Shown here in pieces: positions 34,120-43,536 of a DNA stretch of 64,000 bases. Location of the stretch: the NCBI GenBank assembly GCA_035266845.1, contig DATFMP010000033.1:62001-126000 (forward strand). Reading direction: 5' to 3'. Source of the stretch: DATFMP01 sp035266845 (lineage in GTDB: Bacteria > SAR324 > JACQKK01). The position numbers and the translations under genes were made by a program. The notes beneath the pieces were generated by a model that worked only from the letters and a program-made list of their open reading frames with translations, ran no database searches and was not told where the DNA came from. Position 1 is the stretch's first letter. Each line of letters starts with the position of its first letter.

Positions 34120-34879
34120 GGAGTCTCCCTGTTGGGACTAGTTTGGACACACGAGCACGGACTGTTCAGCCCGTGGTTCGCTAGAGCCATAAGGGGTGCG
34201 AAACCTTCCCCCCGTTGGCCCAACCGCCTTGAGAACGCAGTTACCCCCGCAGCGCGCAGACGGCTTTCGCTCCTGCAGATGCTGCCCCATGCGTCCCCTT
34301 CCCTCCGGCTCTCCGCCACGGCCACGGAAGCCTTGGCGGATTGGGCCGAAACTCGCCCGAGCCTGCTCCCGCTTGCGGGCCCAGGGGCCCACGCGGGTAA
34401 AAGCTCGAGGCAATCCTGTTGGTCCGGCTCCCCGATGCCTCGGGAGGCCGCGCTGTAAATGATTTGTGTCGGGCAATGCTGCTCCCCGTGCCGACTCGAT
34501 TGCTGCGATGCGTACCTGCACAGGGGGTGTTGGCCGTTGACTGTCAAGCGGACAACGCCCCAGGCCCTTCATCGTGTGCCGTACGGGCGCTTCTCCCCTC
34601 GGACTGGCCACGAATGGTCGGTGATTGAGAGCGGCCCACCGGGCAATCGGTTCAAGCGCGCAGAGCCCGGGACCGGCCAAATCACTTCCAATGTCGCAAA
34701 ACGGCCCCACGCGGAGCCTCGCGCCGGTCACGGCACGGGGCGTTGCGGCTGGCACCGTGGCCCGTGCCGGCTCGGATGCAGCAACGCGTGAAATAAAATT
34801 CGTGCGGCCGGGGTATGATGGGTGGAGGCGGTGCGTCATTCCGGCACCGTCCGGAACTCACAATCGGAGGACCGGTACC
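34120..34879. other. Long intergenic region upstream of the ABC importer and SHOCT genes
   Basis: About 760 bases between the divergent binding-protein and SHOCT genes with no gene I can support. Open frames here are Arg/Pro/Ala-rich and lack ribosome sites. Near the importer a hairpin CACGG-CTG/CAG-CCGTG with one mismatch (34156-34174) lies in the likely leader. A good ribosome site (CGGAGG) starts at 34865 for the SHOCT gene. I found no -24/-12 sigma-54 match. Confidence 0.5.
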
Positions 34880-35125
34880 ATGATGGGTGGATATGGAGGC
34901 GGGTGGGGCGGCTGGGGATTCGGCATGGGGTTCGGCTGGATCGTACCCCTGGTGGTGATCGGGCTGGCGGTATGGGCGGTCATCGTCATCAGCCGCTCCC
35001 GCGGCGGGGGCGGCGGCGGGGGCGGTTCGTCCGACCCCGCGCTGGATATCCTCAAGGAGCGCTACGCCAAGGGCGAGTTGGACGACGAGACGTTCCAACG
35101 CATGCGCAAGGAGTTGGAGCAATGA
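34880..35125 (+). CDS. Small SHOCT-domain membrane protein
   Basis: An 81-residue protein. A Gly/Trp-rich start (MMGGYGGGWGGWGFG) and one transmembrane helix (WIVPLVVIGLAVWAVIVI) are followed by a poly-Gly linker. It ends in a SHOCT domain, DPALDILKERYAKGELDDET. SHOCT is a short helical oligomerisation or binding module often attached to membrane anchors. The start has an AGGA site. The next gene overlaps its stop by 4 bases. Confidence 0.85.
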   Translation: MMGGYGGGWGGWGFGMGFGWIVPLVVIGLAVWAVIVISRSRGGGGGGGGSSDPALDILKERYAKGELDDETFQRMRKELEQ

Positions 35126-35307
35126 AGGGACTGCTGCGCCGTATCTGGTACGGCTTCGTGGGCCTGTTTGGACTCAATGCCTGTCCCACTCCTCCGCCGG
35201 CGGCGCCCGAGACGCCCAGCCAGCGCCAGGCTCGCGAGCGACTGGAGCGGCGGCTGCGTGGCGACGCCCCGGCGCCCAAATCCTCGGCTCCCTCCCGGCA
35301 AGTCTGA
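35122..35307 (+). CDS. Small basic protein of unknown function
   Basis: A 61-residue protein starting MKGLLRRIWYGFVGLFGLNAC. The N-terminus may be a short lipoprotein-like or membrane-association segment, although LNAC is a poor lipobox. The rest is Pro-rich, then Arg/Gln-rich (SQRQARERLERRLRG). No recognisable domain. It is called because its ATG overlaps the SHOCT stop (ATGA), suggesting coupled translation of a two-gene unit. Confidence 0.5.
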   Translation: MKGLLRRIWYGFVGLFGLNACPTPPPAAPETPSQRQARERLERRLRGDAPAPKSSAPSRQV

Positions 35308-35573
35308 CGCGCGGCATGGCCTGCCATTGCGCGGCGCACGATGGCTCGCGCGAGCAGGCTCCTCGTGAGTGCGCTGCCCCAGCGCCCCTCTCCGTGCGTG
35401 GCTTGGGGTGCCGCTGTGGGCCGGTTGTGCAAGCGCCCACCATCCGCTATACGGTGCTCTCCTGGCCGGTCCGGATACGACCGGCCCGCGGTCCCCTCTG
35501 CCCCATCCCACTCGCGAAGCGGCATGGTGGCCGGCGCCGGCAATTCCCCTGCACCCAATTCCCCGAGGAAGCA

Positions 35574-35954
35574 ATGAGCGAAGGACTGAGCGAGAAGGGC
35601 CTGCAACTGCGCAGGCAGATGTTCGGAGACGCGTTCGTGGACAAGCGCAGCGCGGAGGCAACGGACTTCTTCCGGCCGTTCCTGGAGATGGTCAACAACT
35701 TCGCCTTCGCGGACGTGTGGAACCGCCCCGTGCTGGACCACAAGACGCGCAGCATGCTGACCTTGGCCATGCTGATCGCCAATGGACGCACGCACGAGAT
35801 GGGCCTGCATACCCGGGGCGCGGTCAACAACGGCGTCACCAAGGACGAGATTCGCGAGATCCTGCTGCACGCCGTTGTCTACTGCGGCTTCCCGGCCGTG
35901 CTGGAGTCCTACGCGGCCGTCACCGCGACCCTGAAGGACCTGGGGCTGGAGTAA
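35574..35954 (+). CDS. Carboxymuconolactone decarboxylase family protein (PcaC-like)
   Basis: A 126-residue protein. The segment HTRGAVNNGVTKDEIREILL then HAVVYCGFPAVLESY matches the conserved core of 4-carboxymuconolactone decarboxylase, an enzyme of the protocatechuate branch of the beta-ketoadipate pathway. No CXXC is present, so it is not an AhpD-type peroxidase. The ATG at 35574 has GAGGA upstream; the frame is open from 35316 but without a ribosome site. No other pca genes are nearby, so the true substrate may be a related lactone. It is convergent with a lactonase-like gene. Confidence 0.85.
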   Translation: MSEGLSEKGLQLRRQMFGDAFVDKRSAEATDFFRPFLEMVNNFAFADVWNRPVLDHKTRSMLTLAMLIANGRTHEMGLHTRGAVNNGVTKDEIREILLHAVVYCGFPAVLESYAAVTATLKDLGLE

Positions 35955-35986
35955 CCTGGTCGGCCGTTGGGCGGTACTCTCAGGCC

Positions 35987-36790
35987 CTACGCCTGCGGGG
36001 CCACGTCCAGCCGCACCGCGATGCCCTCCAGCTCTGGCCGGGGGGCCGAATAGCGCTGCATCACGAGCGGGTCGTGCCCAGGCACGATGTGCTGCGGCGA
36101 ATCCCCCAGGCGCTGCAGCCGGCCCAGGCCCTCCAGCATGTCCCCCACGTGGAAGACCGTCACGAAGGGCAGGCCGCGCTCCAACTCCTCGTAGAAGTGG
36201 CAGGCGTCGGAGGCCAGCACGATCCAGCCACGCCGGGTCTTCACGCGCACGCTCATCATGCCGGGCGTATGCCCGCCGATGTGGTGCAGGCTGATGCCCG
36301 GCACCAGCGTCTCCTCGCCCTGGTGGAACACCACCTGGCCATCGAATACCCGCCGCACCATGCCGCACACGTGCTCCACCGCGAACGAGCGCCGGAAGGA
36401 CGCGTGGAGCATGTGCCGCCCGGTGGTGAACGCCATCTCATGGTCATTCACGTGGAAGCGGGCGGCCGGGAAGTCCGCCAGATTGCCGGCGTGGTCGTAG
36501 TGCATGTGCGTCACGACCACGTCACGCACCGTGGCCGCGTCAATGCCCAGCAGCGCCAAGCCCTCGCGGGGCTCCCGCAGCAGGGTGCGGCCCCGCCGCT
36601 CGCCCTCCGCCCGGTCGAAGCCGGTGTCCACCACGATCGTGCGCTGGGCGTTCACGATGGCCCACACGAAGTAGTCGATCGGCATAGGGGCGTCGTGGTG
36701 ATCCGCCAGGATCAAGGTCTCGGCCCGCAGGCGGTCCTGCTTGGTGCCGTATTTGACCGCGTATACCTCGTAGGTATCCGACTCGCTCAT
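35987..36790 (-). CDS. Metallo-beta-lactamase-fold hydrolase, N-acyl homoserine lactonase-like
   Basis: A 267-residue protein. The dinuclear-zinc motif THMHYDHAGN (HXHXDH) is near residue 110, with later ligands in GGHTPGMMSV, LASDACHFY and PGHDPLV. This layout and length fit the AttM/AiiA-like lactonase branch, which opens acyl-homoserine lactones, but many relatives act on other lactones. It lies 32 bases from the convergent PcaC-like gene, so a shared lactone pathway is possible. Quorum quenching is not proven. Confidence 0.82.
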   Translation of the reverse strand: MSESDTYEVYAVKYGTKQDRLRAETLILADHHDAPMPIDYFVWAIVNAQRTIVVDTGFDRAEGERRGRTLLREPREGLALLGIDAATVRDVVVTHMHYDHAGNLADFPAARFHVNDHEMAFTTGRHMLHASFRRSFAVEHVCGMVRRVFDGQVVFHQGEETLVPGISLHHIGGHTPGMMSVRVKTRRGWIVLASDACHFYEELERGLPFVTVFHVGDMLEGLGRLQRLGDSPQHIVPGHDPLVMQRYSAPRPELEGIAVRLDVAPQA

Positions 36791-37227
36791 GGTCTCGTAG
36801 CTCCCTGGGCCGTGGATCCGCGGCTGGCCGCCGCCGGTGGCGCGTCGCCCGCATGCCCCCGGTTGGCGCGAGGGTAGGTATCGCCCGCACCCTCGCCTTC
36901 GTTCCGTCGGGTGTCAATCCGCGCGGCATCCTGCCATGGCCTGTCAGGTTCCATCGGCTCGGCCGTATGGACCCTGCTGGTGCTCCACCGAGCGCCCTGC
37001 TCCACCCGCCCGCCAGAGCCGGAGACACCGCCGGAAAAGGACGACAAGCCTCATTCAAGTATGATAAATCCCTCAATAGGAATTGGAGGGGACGCGAAGC
37101 CTCCCAGCGCTTATAGCCAAAAAGGGGGATACCAACCCGATCACACGGGTTGGCAAGCGGGCCATCCGGGGTGCCTGCAGACTCGCCTGCCCGCTGGGGG
37201 AGCCCCCCCAACAGGGGGACGGGACTC
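36791..37227 (+). promoter_or_regulatory. Divergent intergenic region with a palindrome upstream of the SARP-cyclase regulator
   Basis: A 437-base divergent gap with no gene. An AT-rich island at 37045-37090 probably holds promoters (TATGAT at 37060-37065). A perfect inverted repeat CCAACCCG-N6-CGGGTTGG lies at 37132-37153, 75 bases before the regulator's ATG; it could be an operator or a leader hairpin. More GC-rich inverted sequence follows at about 37157-37210. Confidence 0.45.
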
Positions 37228-40200
37228 ATGTCCGCTGCTGGATCATCGGAGGGTGATCGGCAAGCATATGCACTGCGAGTATTCACGCTGGGCCGTTTCG
37301 CCCTGGAGGTGAACAGCAAAGCTCTGCGGTTCAGCGGCAAGACGCAACGCAAACCACTGCAGCTGATCAAGGCACTCGTCGCGCTTGGCGGCGAGAGCGC
37401 ACCGGTGGGGCCACTCACCGAGTCGCTCTGGCCCGATTCCGAAGGAGATCGGGCCTACCGCGCCTTCACGTCCACGCTCTTCCACCTGCGCAAGCTTGTG
37501 GGCCAGGGCCTGCTGCTCCTGCAGGACGGCCGGCTGAGCCTGGACGCGGACGCCTGCTGGGTGGACGCACGGGAGTTCACCCGCCTGCTTACCGAAGCGG
37601 AGCGCGCCGTCGCAGGTGGCCACGGGGCGGAGGCGTCGCCGCTGCTAGATCGTGCGCTGGAGCTGTACCGGGGTCCGTTCCTGGATGGCGAATTCGATCC
37701 GCCGGAGGTGCTGTCCGCCCGCGAGCGCCTGCACGGAATGTTCCTCCGGAACATCGAGCTACTTGGCCAGTACTTTCAGGACACGTAGCAATTCGCCCTG
37801 GCCACGCGGCTCTATCAGCGCGGCGTGGAAATCGACGGGTTGGCCGAGGAGATCTACCGTAGCCTGATGCGCTGCCTGGAGCGCCAGGGCCGTAGCGCGG
37901 AGGCGCTGGCGGTGTACCAGCGCTGCCGCAACGTGTTTCAGGCGCAACTGGGCATTGAGCCCTCGCCGGAGACCGAGGCCCTTCACCGCCACATCGCCGA
38001 CGAGTCCCGCAAGCCCCGAGCGCCCGTGGAGACTGCTGAGGCTCCGGCTTTCCCGAACGGGCCGGCCCCTGCTGTCAGCGCCCCGCCCGAACCGATGCCG
38101 GAGTCGCAACTGCGGGCGAGTTCCGTGCCCGGTTCGGCGTCCGGCAACGATGCGGCACCGGCACCGCAGCCAGCAGAAGCCGCGGCGGAGGGCGAGCGCC
38201 GTCCTGCGACCATCGTGTTCATGGACCTGGTCGGGTACACCGAACTCACCGAACGGCTCGATCCGGAGGCCCTGGAGGAAGTGATCGGGCGCATGCGCGC
38301 CACGGCGTTTCAGCTGGTGAGCGCACAAGGTGGCATTGTCAACCAGTTCGTGGGCGACGAGGTGATGGCGCTCTTTGGTATCCCCAGCGCCCAGGAGGGG
38401 GACCCCCGCCGAGCCGTGCGCACCGCGCAGGACCTGCACGAGGCGATTGCCCACATCGGCGACGAGGTGCTGGAGACTATCGGCGCGCCGCTGCAACTGC
38501 ACACGGGCGTGGCCACGGGGCGCATTCTGGCGCGACTGGAGGAGGGCCCCGGGGGCCGTTACGGCGTGACCGGGCCCGCCGTCACCACAGCTTCGCGGTT
38601 GGCCAGCCTTGCCAAGCCTGGCGAGATTTTGCTGGCTCCGGAGACCCATCAGCTCGTGGCGCCATTCTTTCGCACAGAGCCGCTGCAGCCGGTCGTGTTG
38701 CGGGGCAAGCAGGCCCCCCTGATGCCCTACCGCGTGGTGGGCCTCTCGCGCATGCGCAGCGGCTTCGAGGCTGCGCGGGCCCGCGGGCTCACGCCGTTCG
38801 TGGGACGCGAGGAAGACCTGATGCAGCTGCAGAAGGCCATCAGCCTGACCGCGCAAGGCAAGGGCCAGTTCGTCTCGGTGGCCGGCGATGCGGGCATGGG
38901 CAAGAGCCGTCTGCTGTTCGAGTTCCGGCACGGTTCAGAGTTGGACGCGTTCTCCGTGCTGCAAGGGAGTTGCCAGCCCCACGGCCGAAAAATTCCGTAC
39001 CTGCCCTTCCTGAATGTGCTGCGCCAGGGTCTGCGCCTACGGGACAATGACCGCCCTGTGCGGCTGGTGGAAAAGATCCGGCGCAACGTGTCCGCCATCA
39101 ATCCGGCGCTGGAGGCGTACATTCCACACTTCCTGCACCTGCTCTCGATTAAGGGCCCGGGCCACGAGTTGCCGGAGGCCCTCCAGGGTGAGGAACTCGG
39201 CCGCCAGTTGGAACAGGCCATGGCCGCCATCATCACCATGAACCTGCAGCACCGGCCCATGGTGATGATCATGGAAGACTGGCACTGGTGCGACGAAGCC
39301 TCGGATGGCCTGCTGCGCACGATGGCATCCGTCGTCGCCGAATACCCGCTGATGGTGGTGGCCAGCTACCGGCAGGACTACGCCGCGCACTGGGGCAACC
39401 TGGGCCACCACACCCCCATCGTGCTCAAGGCGCTGGCGTCGCCGCAGGCCGAACGCGTCGTGCGGGCCGTGGCGGGCACCTCGGAGGTACCGGTCGAACT
39501 GATGGAGCGCATCGTGGAGCGGGCGGAGGGCAACCCGTTCTTCATCGAGGAACTGTCCCGCGCCATGCTGGAGCAGGGCGCTTTGAGTCATCCACAGGAC
39601 GCGCCGCGCACGGCGGAGGCAACCCGTGCGGAGGGCCTGCCGAATTCCGTGCAGGCCATCATCCGCGCGCGCACAGACCGGCCCGATCCCCGCACGCGCT
39701 CCGTGCTGAGGCCCGCCGCGGTGATCGGCGGGGAGTTCACGGGCACCGTGCTGGAGCGACTGGCACCACACGCCGACGAGCTTCCGCAGGCCCTGGAGGC
39801 CCTCAAACGGCTGGAGCTGATCCAGCAGACCCGCGCCATCCCCGAGGCCATCTACCCCTTCAACCACGCCATCACTCACGAGGTCGTCTACGAGGGTCTG
39901 CTGCTCCGGCAGCGGGCGCGGCTGCACGGACAGGTGGGTGAGACCATCGAGGCGCTCTACGCGGACCGCCTGGAGGTGCACTACGAGTCCCTGGCGTTCC
40001 ACTACGGCAACAGCGCCAATCGCCAGAAAGCGCTGGAATACCTGGAACGTGCCGGGACAAGGCCGCCGGTGTCTATCCCCTGGTCGAGGCGCGCAAGCAC
40101 TACCGCACCGCCATGGCCCTGCTGGACGAACTGGCGCCCGATCCCGACGTGCAGCGGCGTCGCTGCGACATTGCCGTAAAGTGGGGCCAGGTCTCCTTTT

Positions 40201-41279
40201 ATTCGCCCTCGCGCGACCTGGTGAACGCGCTGGACACAGCGCTGCGGGATGCCGAGGAACTGGACGATGCGCAACGGCTCGCCAAGGTGACCTTCTGGGT
40301 GGGCATGTTCAACTATGCGCTGGGCAATCATCCCGCGGCCCTGGCCGACTTCCAGCGATGTCAGGAGATGAGCGAACTGGTAGGGCCGGAGCTCTTCGAC
40401 CTCACGATCAACTACTTGGGGCGCGTGCACTTCTACCTGTCCGATTTCCCCCGCAGCATCGAGTATCTGCAGCGGGGCATCGCCCTGTTGGACGAAGTGC
40501 AGCGGCCGGCCGAGGCGGTGAACTCCATGGGCCTGCTGGTGATGAACTACGGCTTCATCGGTGCGTTCGACAAGGTGCCGGCACTGGCCAAACGCATCTT
40601 CCGCATGGCCTCGGCGGTGCGCAATCCCACCATTGAATCCACGGGTCACGTCTGCACAGGCCTGTCCGACCTGATGCAGGGAAACTGGGAAAAGGCCCTC
40701 GATGCGCTGGACAAAGCCCGGACCGTTTCACTGGCGCTGGGCAACCCCATCATGGAGGGCTTGGCCACGTGGGGTCAGGGTTTTGCGCTGACGATGCTGG
40801 ACGACTCCGACGCTGGCGTGGCGCGCATGAACGAGGGCATCGCGATGATCCGATCCACCGAGTCCCATCTGGGCCTCTCCGCCTACCTTGGAGAGCAATC
40901 GGTGATCTACGTGCAACTTGGCCAGTGGCGAACGGCCCGGGATTTCGCCAATCAGACGCTGGAGATGAGCCAGGAGGGCGAGAAGCTGGGCGACGACTTG
41001 GCCTACTCCACGCTGGGCCGGGTGGCCATGCGACGCCCCCGCCCAGACTGGACCGAGGCACAGGCCCACATGGAGCGATCGCTGCGCATCTCGCGCGAGA
41101 AGGGCGCCCGCACGCTGCTTTGCCGCACGCTGTTCTTCTATGCCGAGTTGCTGCACGAGCAGGGCGAGGACGAGCGCGCCCGGGCCTGTCTCAAGGAAGC
41201 GCGGGAGCTGTTCGTCGACGTCGGAATGCAGTGGTGGCTGGAGCAGAGCGAGCCGCTCCACGCGGCCCTGGACGGCTGA
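37228..41279 (+). pseudogene. SARP/BTAD - adenylate cyclase - AAA ATPase - TPR regulator, interrupted twice
   Basis: About 1350 residues if repaired. Order: an OmpR/SARP-type winged helix and BTAD domain (VFTLGRFALEVN to about residue 260); a class III cyclase domain (about 325-500) with metal Asp residues in FMDLVGYTELTERL and FVGDEVMALFG; an AAA/STAND ATPase (FVGREED, Walker A AGDAGMGKS); and C-terminal TPRs (DELAPDPDVQ onward). It is broken by a TAG at 37786-37788 inside BTAD (QDT-stop-QFALATRLYQRG) and by a frameshift at about 40054-40056, where one G seems to be missing from GCCGGGACAAGG. Both flanks remain conserved, so either recent decay or assembly error. Individual pieces: 37228-37788, 37789-40056, 40056-41279. 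Confidence 0.8.
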
Positions 41280-41307
41280 GCTGGCTGGGCCCGGCCTCAC
41301 CGTCGAT

Positions 41308-43032
41308 TCAGACGCCCTGCCCCGCGTGCCGCGCGGCCAGATAGCCGAAGGCCATCGCGCTGCCAAGCTGCGAGCCCGCGCCCGGATACTCCCCGCCAAA
41401 AGCCGAGTGCATGTCGTTGCCGCAGGCATAGAGGCCCGGGATGGGCCGGCCTTCCGCATCCAGCACCTGGGCCGAGCCGTTGGTGAGCAGCCCCAGGCTG
41501 GTGCCTAGCGGCGTGGGCACCACCGCTACGGCGCAGAATGGCGGCCGCTCGATGGGCCCCAGGCAAGGGTTGGGCTGCACCGTCGGATCGCCGCTGGAAC
41601 GGTCGTAGCTGTTGCTGCCCTTGCCGAAGTCCTCGTCCACGCCCGTCTGCGCGTAGCGGTTGTGCGTGCGCGCCGTCTCCGCCAACCCCGCCGGGTCCAC
41701 GCCGATCTTGCGCGCCAAGTCCTCCAGTGTATCGGCGACGGTCAGGTAGCCGCTGGCGATGTAGTGCCGGAGGAAGGGCGTGCGCGGCCGGATCATGCCC
41801 AGCCCGTACTTCCACACGAAGCGCCGGTCGCACACCAGCATGGCGGGGATGCAAGGCGTACGGCGATTCTCGCGATACATGGCGCGCGTGAACTCGTGGT
41901 AAGAGACACCCTCGTCCACGAAGCGCCGCCCGGCCTGGTTCACGGCGATCAGGCCCGGCTTGGCGCGGTCCAGCACGATGTGCGGATACACAGCCGTGGA
42001 GCCGTCGGCCCGCTTGGCGATGGAACTGGGGAACCACAGGGCGTTGTCCTCGCCCATAGGCCCCAGCACGCCGCCTACCTGTTCGGCGAGCTGGATCGTC
42101 TCGCCCACGCAGCCCTCGAACGCCGCCGTGTATTGCGCGGTGGGCGAGGGCAGGTAGCGCTCGCGCAACTCCGGGCTGGCCGGGAAGCCTCCGCCCGCCA
42201 TCACCACGCCCAGCCGGGCCCCGACGCGCACTTCGCGTCCTTCGCGGTGCACCATCAGGCCGCGCACCTGGCCGTCCTCGCGCAGCAGGCGCGTGGCGCC
42301 GCAACCCAGCCACACGGTGCCGCCCCGCTCCAGCAGGTTGCCGTAGAGCCGCGCTACCAGGGCGTTGCCCAGCACCAGCCGCGTGCCGCGCTTGTGGCGC
42401 AGGCGATCCCACGCGTAGCGCAGCACCAGCCGCGCGCCCAGCAGCAGCGAGTCCAGGTTCTTGCCCAACTTGAGCAGCCGCGCCACCTCGCTCCGGGTGA
42501 CCATCATGCCCCGGAACAGCACCAGCTCCGGCAGCGGCCAGCCCACGTCGTCGAAGTGCCGGCCCAGCGTGCGGCCATCGAAGGCCACCGGCTCCAGCGG
42601 CCGCCAGCCCTGGCCCACGCCAGGCAGCTCCTGGCGGTAGTCCGGCTGAGCCGGGTATGGCTTGAAGCGGATGTCCGTGCGCGCCTCCAGGTACTCGACC
42701 ATCTCCGGCCCCGCGGCCAGAAACGCATCGCGCAGCTCGGGGATAATGCGCTCGCCCGCCAGCGCATCCAGGTACTGGCGCGCGGCGGCCGCGTCGTCCG
42801 TCATGCCCTGGCGGCGCATGTACGGATTGTCGGGGATCCACACCGTGCCGGACGAACGCGCGCTGGTGCCACCCACGAAGCGGCTTTTCTCGATCACCAG
42901 CACGCGCCGGCCCTCGATCGCCGCCACCAGGGCCGCGGTCAATCCGCCCACGCCTGCACCCAGCACCACCAGGTCGAACTCCGCCGCCACAGCGGTGGCG
43001 CTGCCGGCACCGGCATTCTCCGGCTCACTCAT
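41308..43032 (-). CDS. FAD-dependent oxidoreductase (3-ketosteroid dehydrogenase/fumarate reductase-like)
   Basis: A 574-residue flavoprotein. The dinucleotide-binding motif is VVLGAGVGGLTAALVAAIEG near the N-terminus; the FAD-contact segment KSRFVGGTSARSSGTVWIP and the C-terminal GLYACGNDMHSAFGGEYPGAG are characteristic of the KstD/FrdA-like family. These enzymes introduce or reduce a C=C bond next to a carbonyl. The start at 43032 (MSEPENAG) has GGGAG upstream. It is the last gene of the IclR-TPP-epimerase-cupin-flavoprotein unit. Substrate unknown; steroid catabolism is not otherwise visible here. Confidence 0.87.
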   Translation of the reverse strand: MSEPENAGAGSATAVAAEFDLVVLGAGVGGLTAALVAAIEGRRVLVIEKSRFVGGTSARSSGTVWIPDNPYMRRQGMTDDAAAARQYLDALAGERIIPELRDAFLAAGPEMVEYLEARTDIRFKPYPAQPDYRQELPGVGQGWRPLEPVAFDGRTLGRHFDDVGWPLPELVLFRGMMVTRSEVARLLKLGKNLDSLLLGARLVLRYAWDRLRHKRGTRLVLGNALVARLYGNLLERGGTVWLGCGATRLLREDGQVRGLMVHREGREVRVGARLGVVMAGGGFPASPELRERYLPSPTAQYTAAFEGCVGETIQLAEQVGGVLGPMGEDNALWFPSSIAKRADGSTAVYPHIVLDRAKPGLIAVNQAGRRFVDEGVSYHEFTRAMYRENRRTPCIPAMLVCDRRFVWKYGLGMIRPRTPFLRHYIASGYLTVADTLEDLARKIGVDPAGLAETARTHNRYAQTGVDEDFGKGSNSYDRSSGDPTVQPNPCLGPIERPPFCAVAVVPTPLGTSLGLLTNGSAQVLDAEGRPIPGLYACGNDMHSAFGGEYPGAGSQLGSAMAFGYLAARHAGQGV

Positions 43033-43119
43033 CGGGATCTCCCTTGCGGAAGGATCGCGCACCGCGGCGCCACCCGGTGCCTGCCGGGCGACGGACGTCG
43101 CGGCTCGCGGGGCATGGGT

Positions 43120-43497
43120 CTACTTGTCGTCGGGCGGCGTGGTGATCACGAAGAACGTGAGGTCGCCGCAGCCCGTGTTGTAGATGGCATGCTCCACGCC
43201 GGGCGGGATGAAGATAAAGTCCCCGGGCTGGGCCACGCGGCGCTCGCCGTCCAGCTCCATCAGCCCCTCGCCCTCCAGCACGTGGTAGATCTGCTCCTGG
43301 ATCTTGTGCGTGTGCGGCTCCACATGCGACATGGGCTGGTAGGTGGAGATGCGGAAGTCCACCCGCTCCGACCCCGCCGTCTCCGGGCGCACGAGCATCT
43401 TGGAGATCGCACCGGGGGAATGGCCGGGGGGATTCTCCCACAGCACTTCGGCGATGTTGCGCATCACGGCCTTGCGGCCGGCAGATGATGGGGCCAT
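43120..43497 (-). CDS. Cupin-domain protein
   Basis: A 125-residue single cupin. Motif 1 is in PHTHKIQEQIYHVLEGEG and motif 2 in PPGVEHAIYNTG; together they give the usual His/Glu metal ligands. It resembles small cupins fused to or encoded near flavin dehydrogenases and decarboxylases. Possible roles are isomerase, dioxygenase or ligand binding. It lies 39 bases after the epimerase gene and 87 before the flavoprotein gene. Confidence 0.82.
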   Translation of the reverse strand: MAPSSAGRKAVMRNIAEVLWENPPGHSPGAISKMLVRPETAGSERVDFRISTYQPMSHVEPHTHKIQEQIYHVLEGEGLMELDGERRVAQPGDFIFIPPGVEHAIYNTGCGDLTFFVITTPPDDK

Positions 43498-43536
43498 CGG
43501 GGTCTCCTCTCCTCAGGGAATCGTGACGTGGCGGCG

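Noticed and set aside
34138..34839. 233-codon minus-strand frame upstream of the ABC importer
   Set aside because: Composition is random-like and it would occupy the importer's promoter region.
40045..40065. Programmed -1 frameshift in the SARP-cyclase gene
   Set aside because: No X-XXY-YYZ slippery heptamer or stimulatory pseudoknot is visible; a missing G in a short run explains the break.
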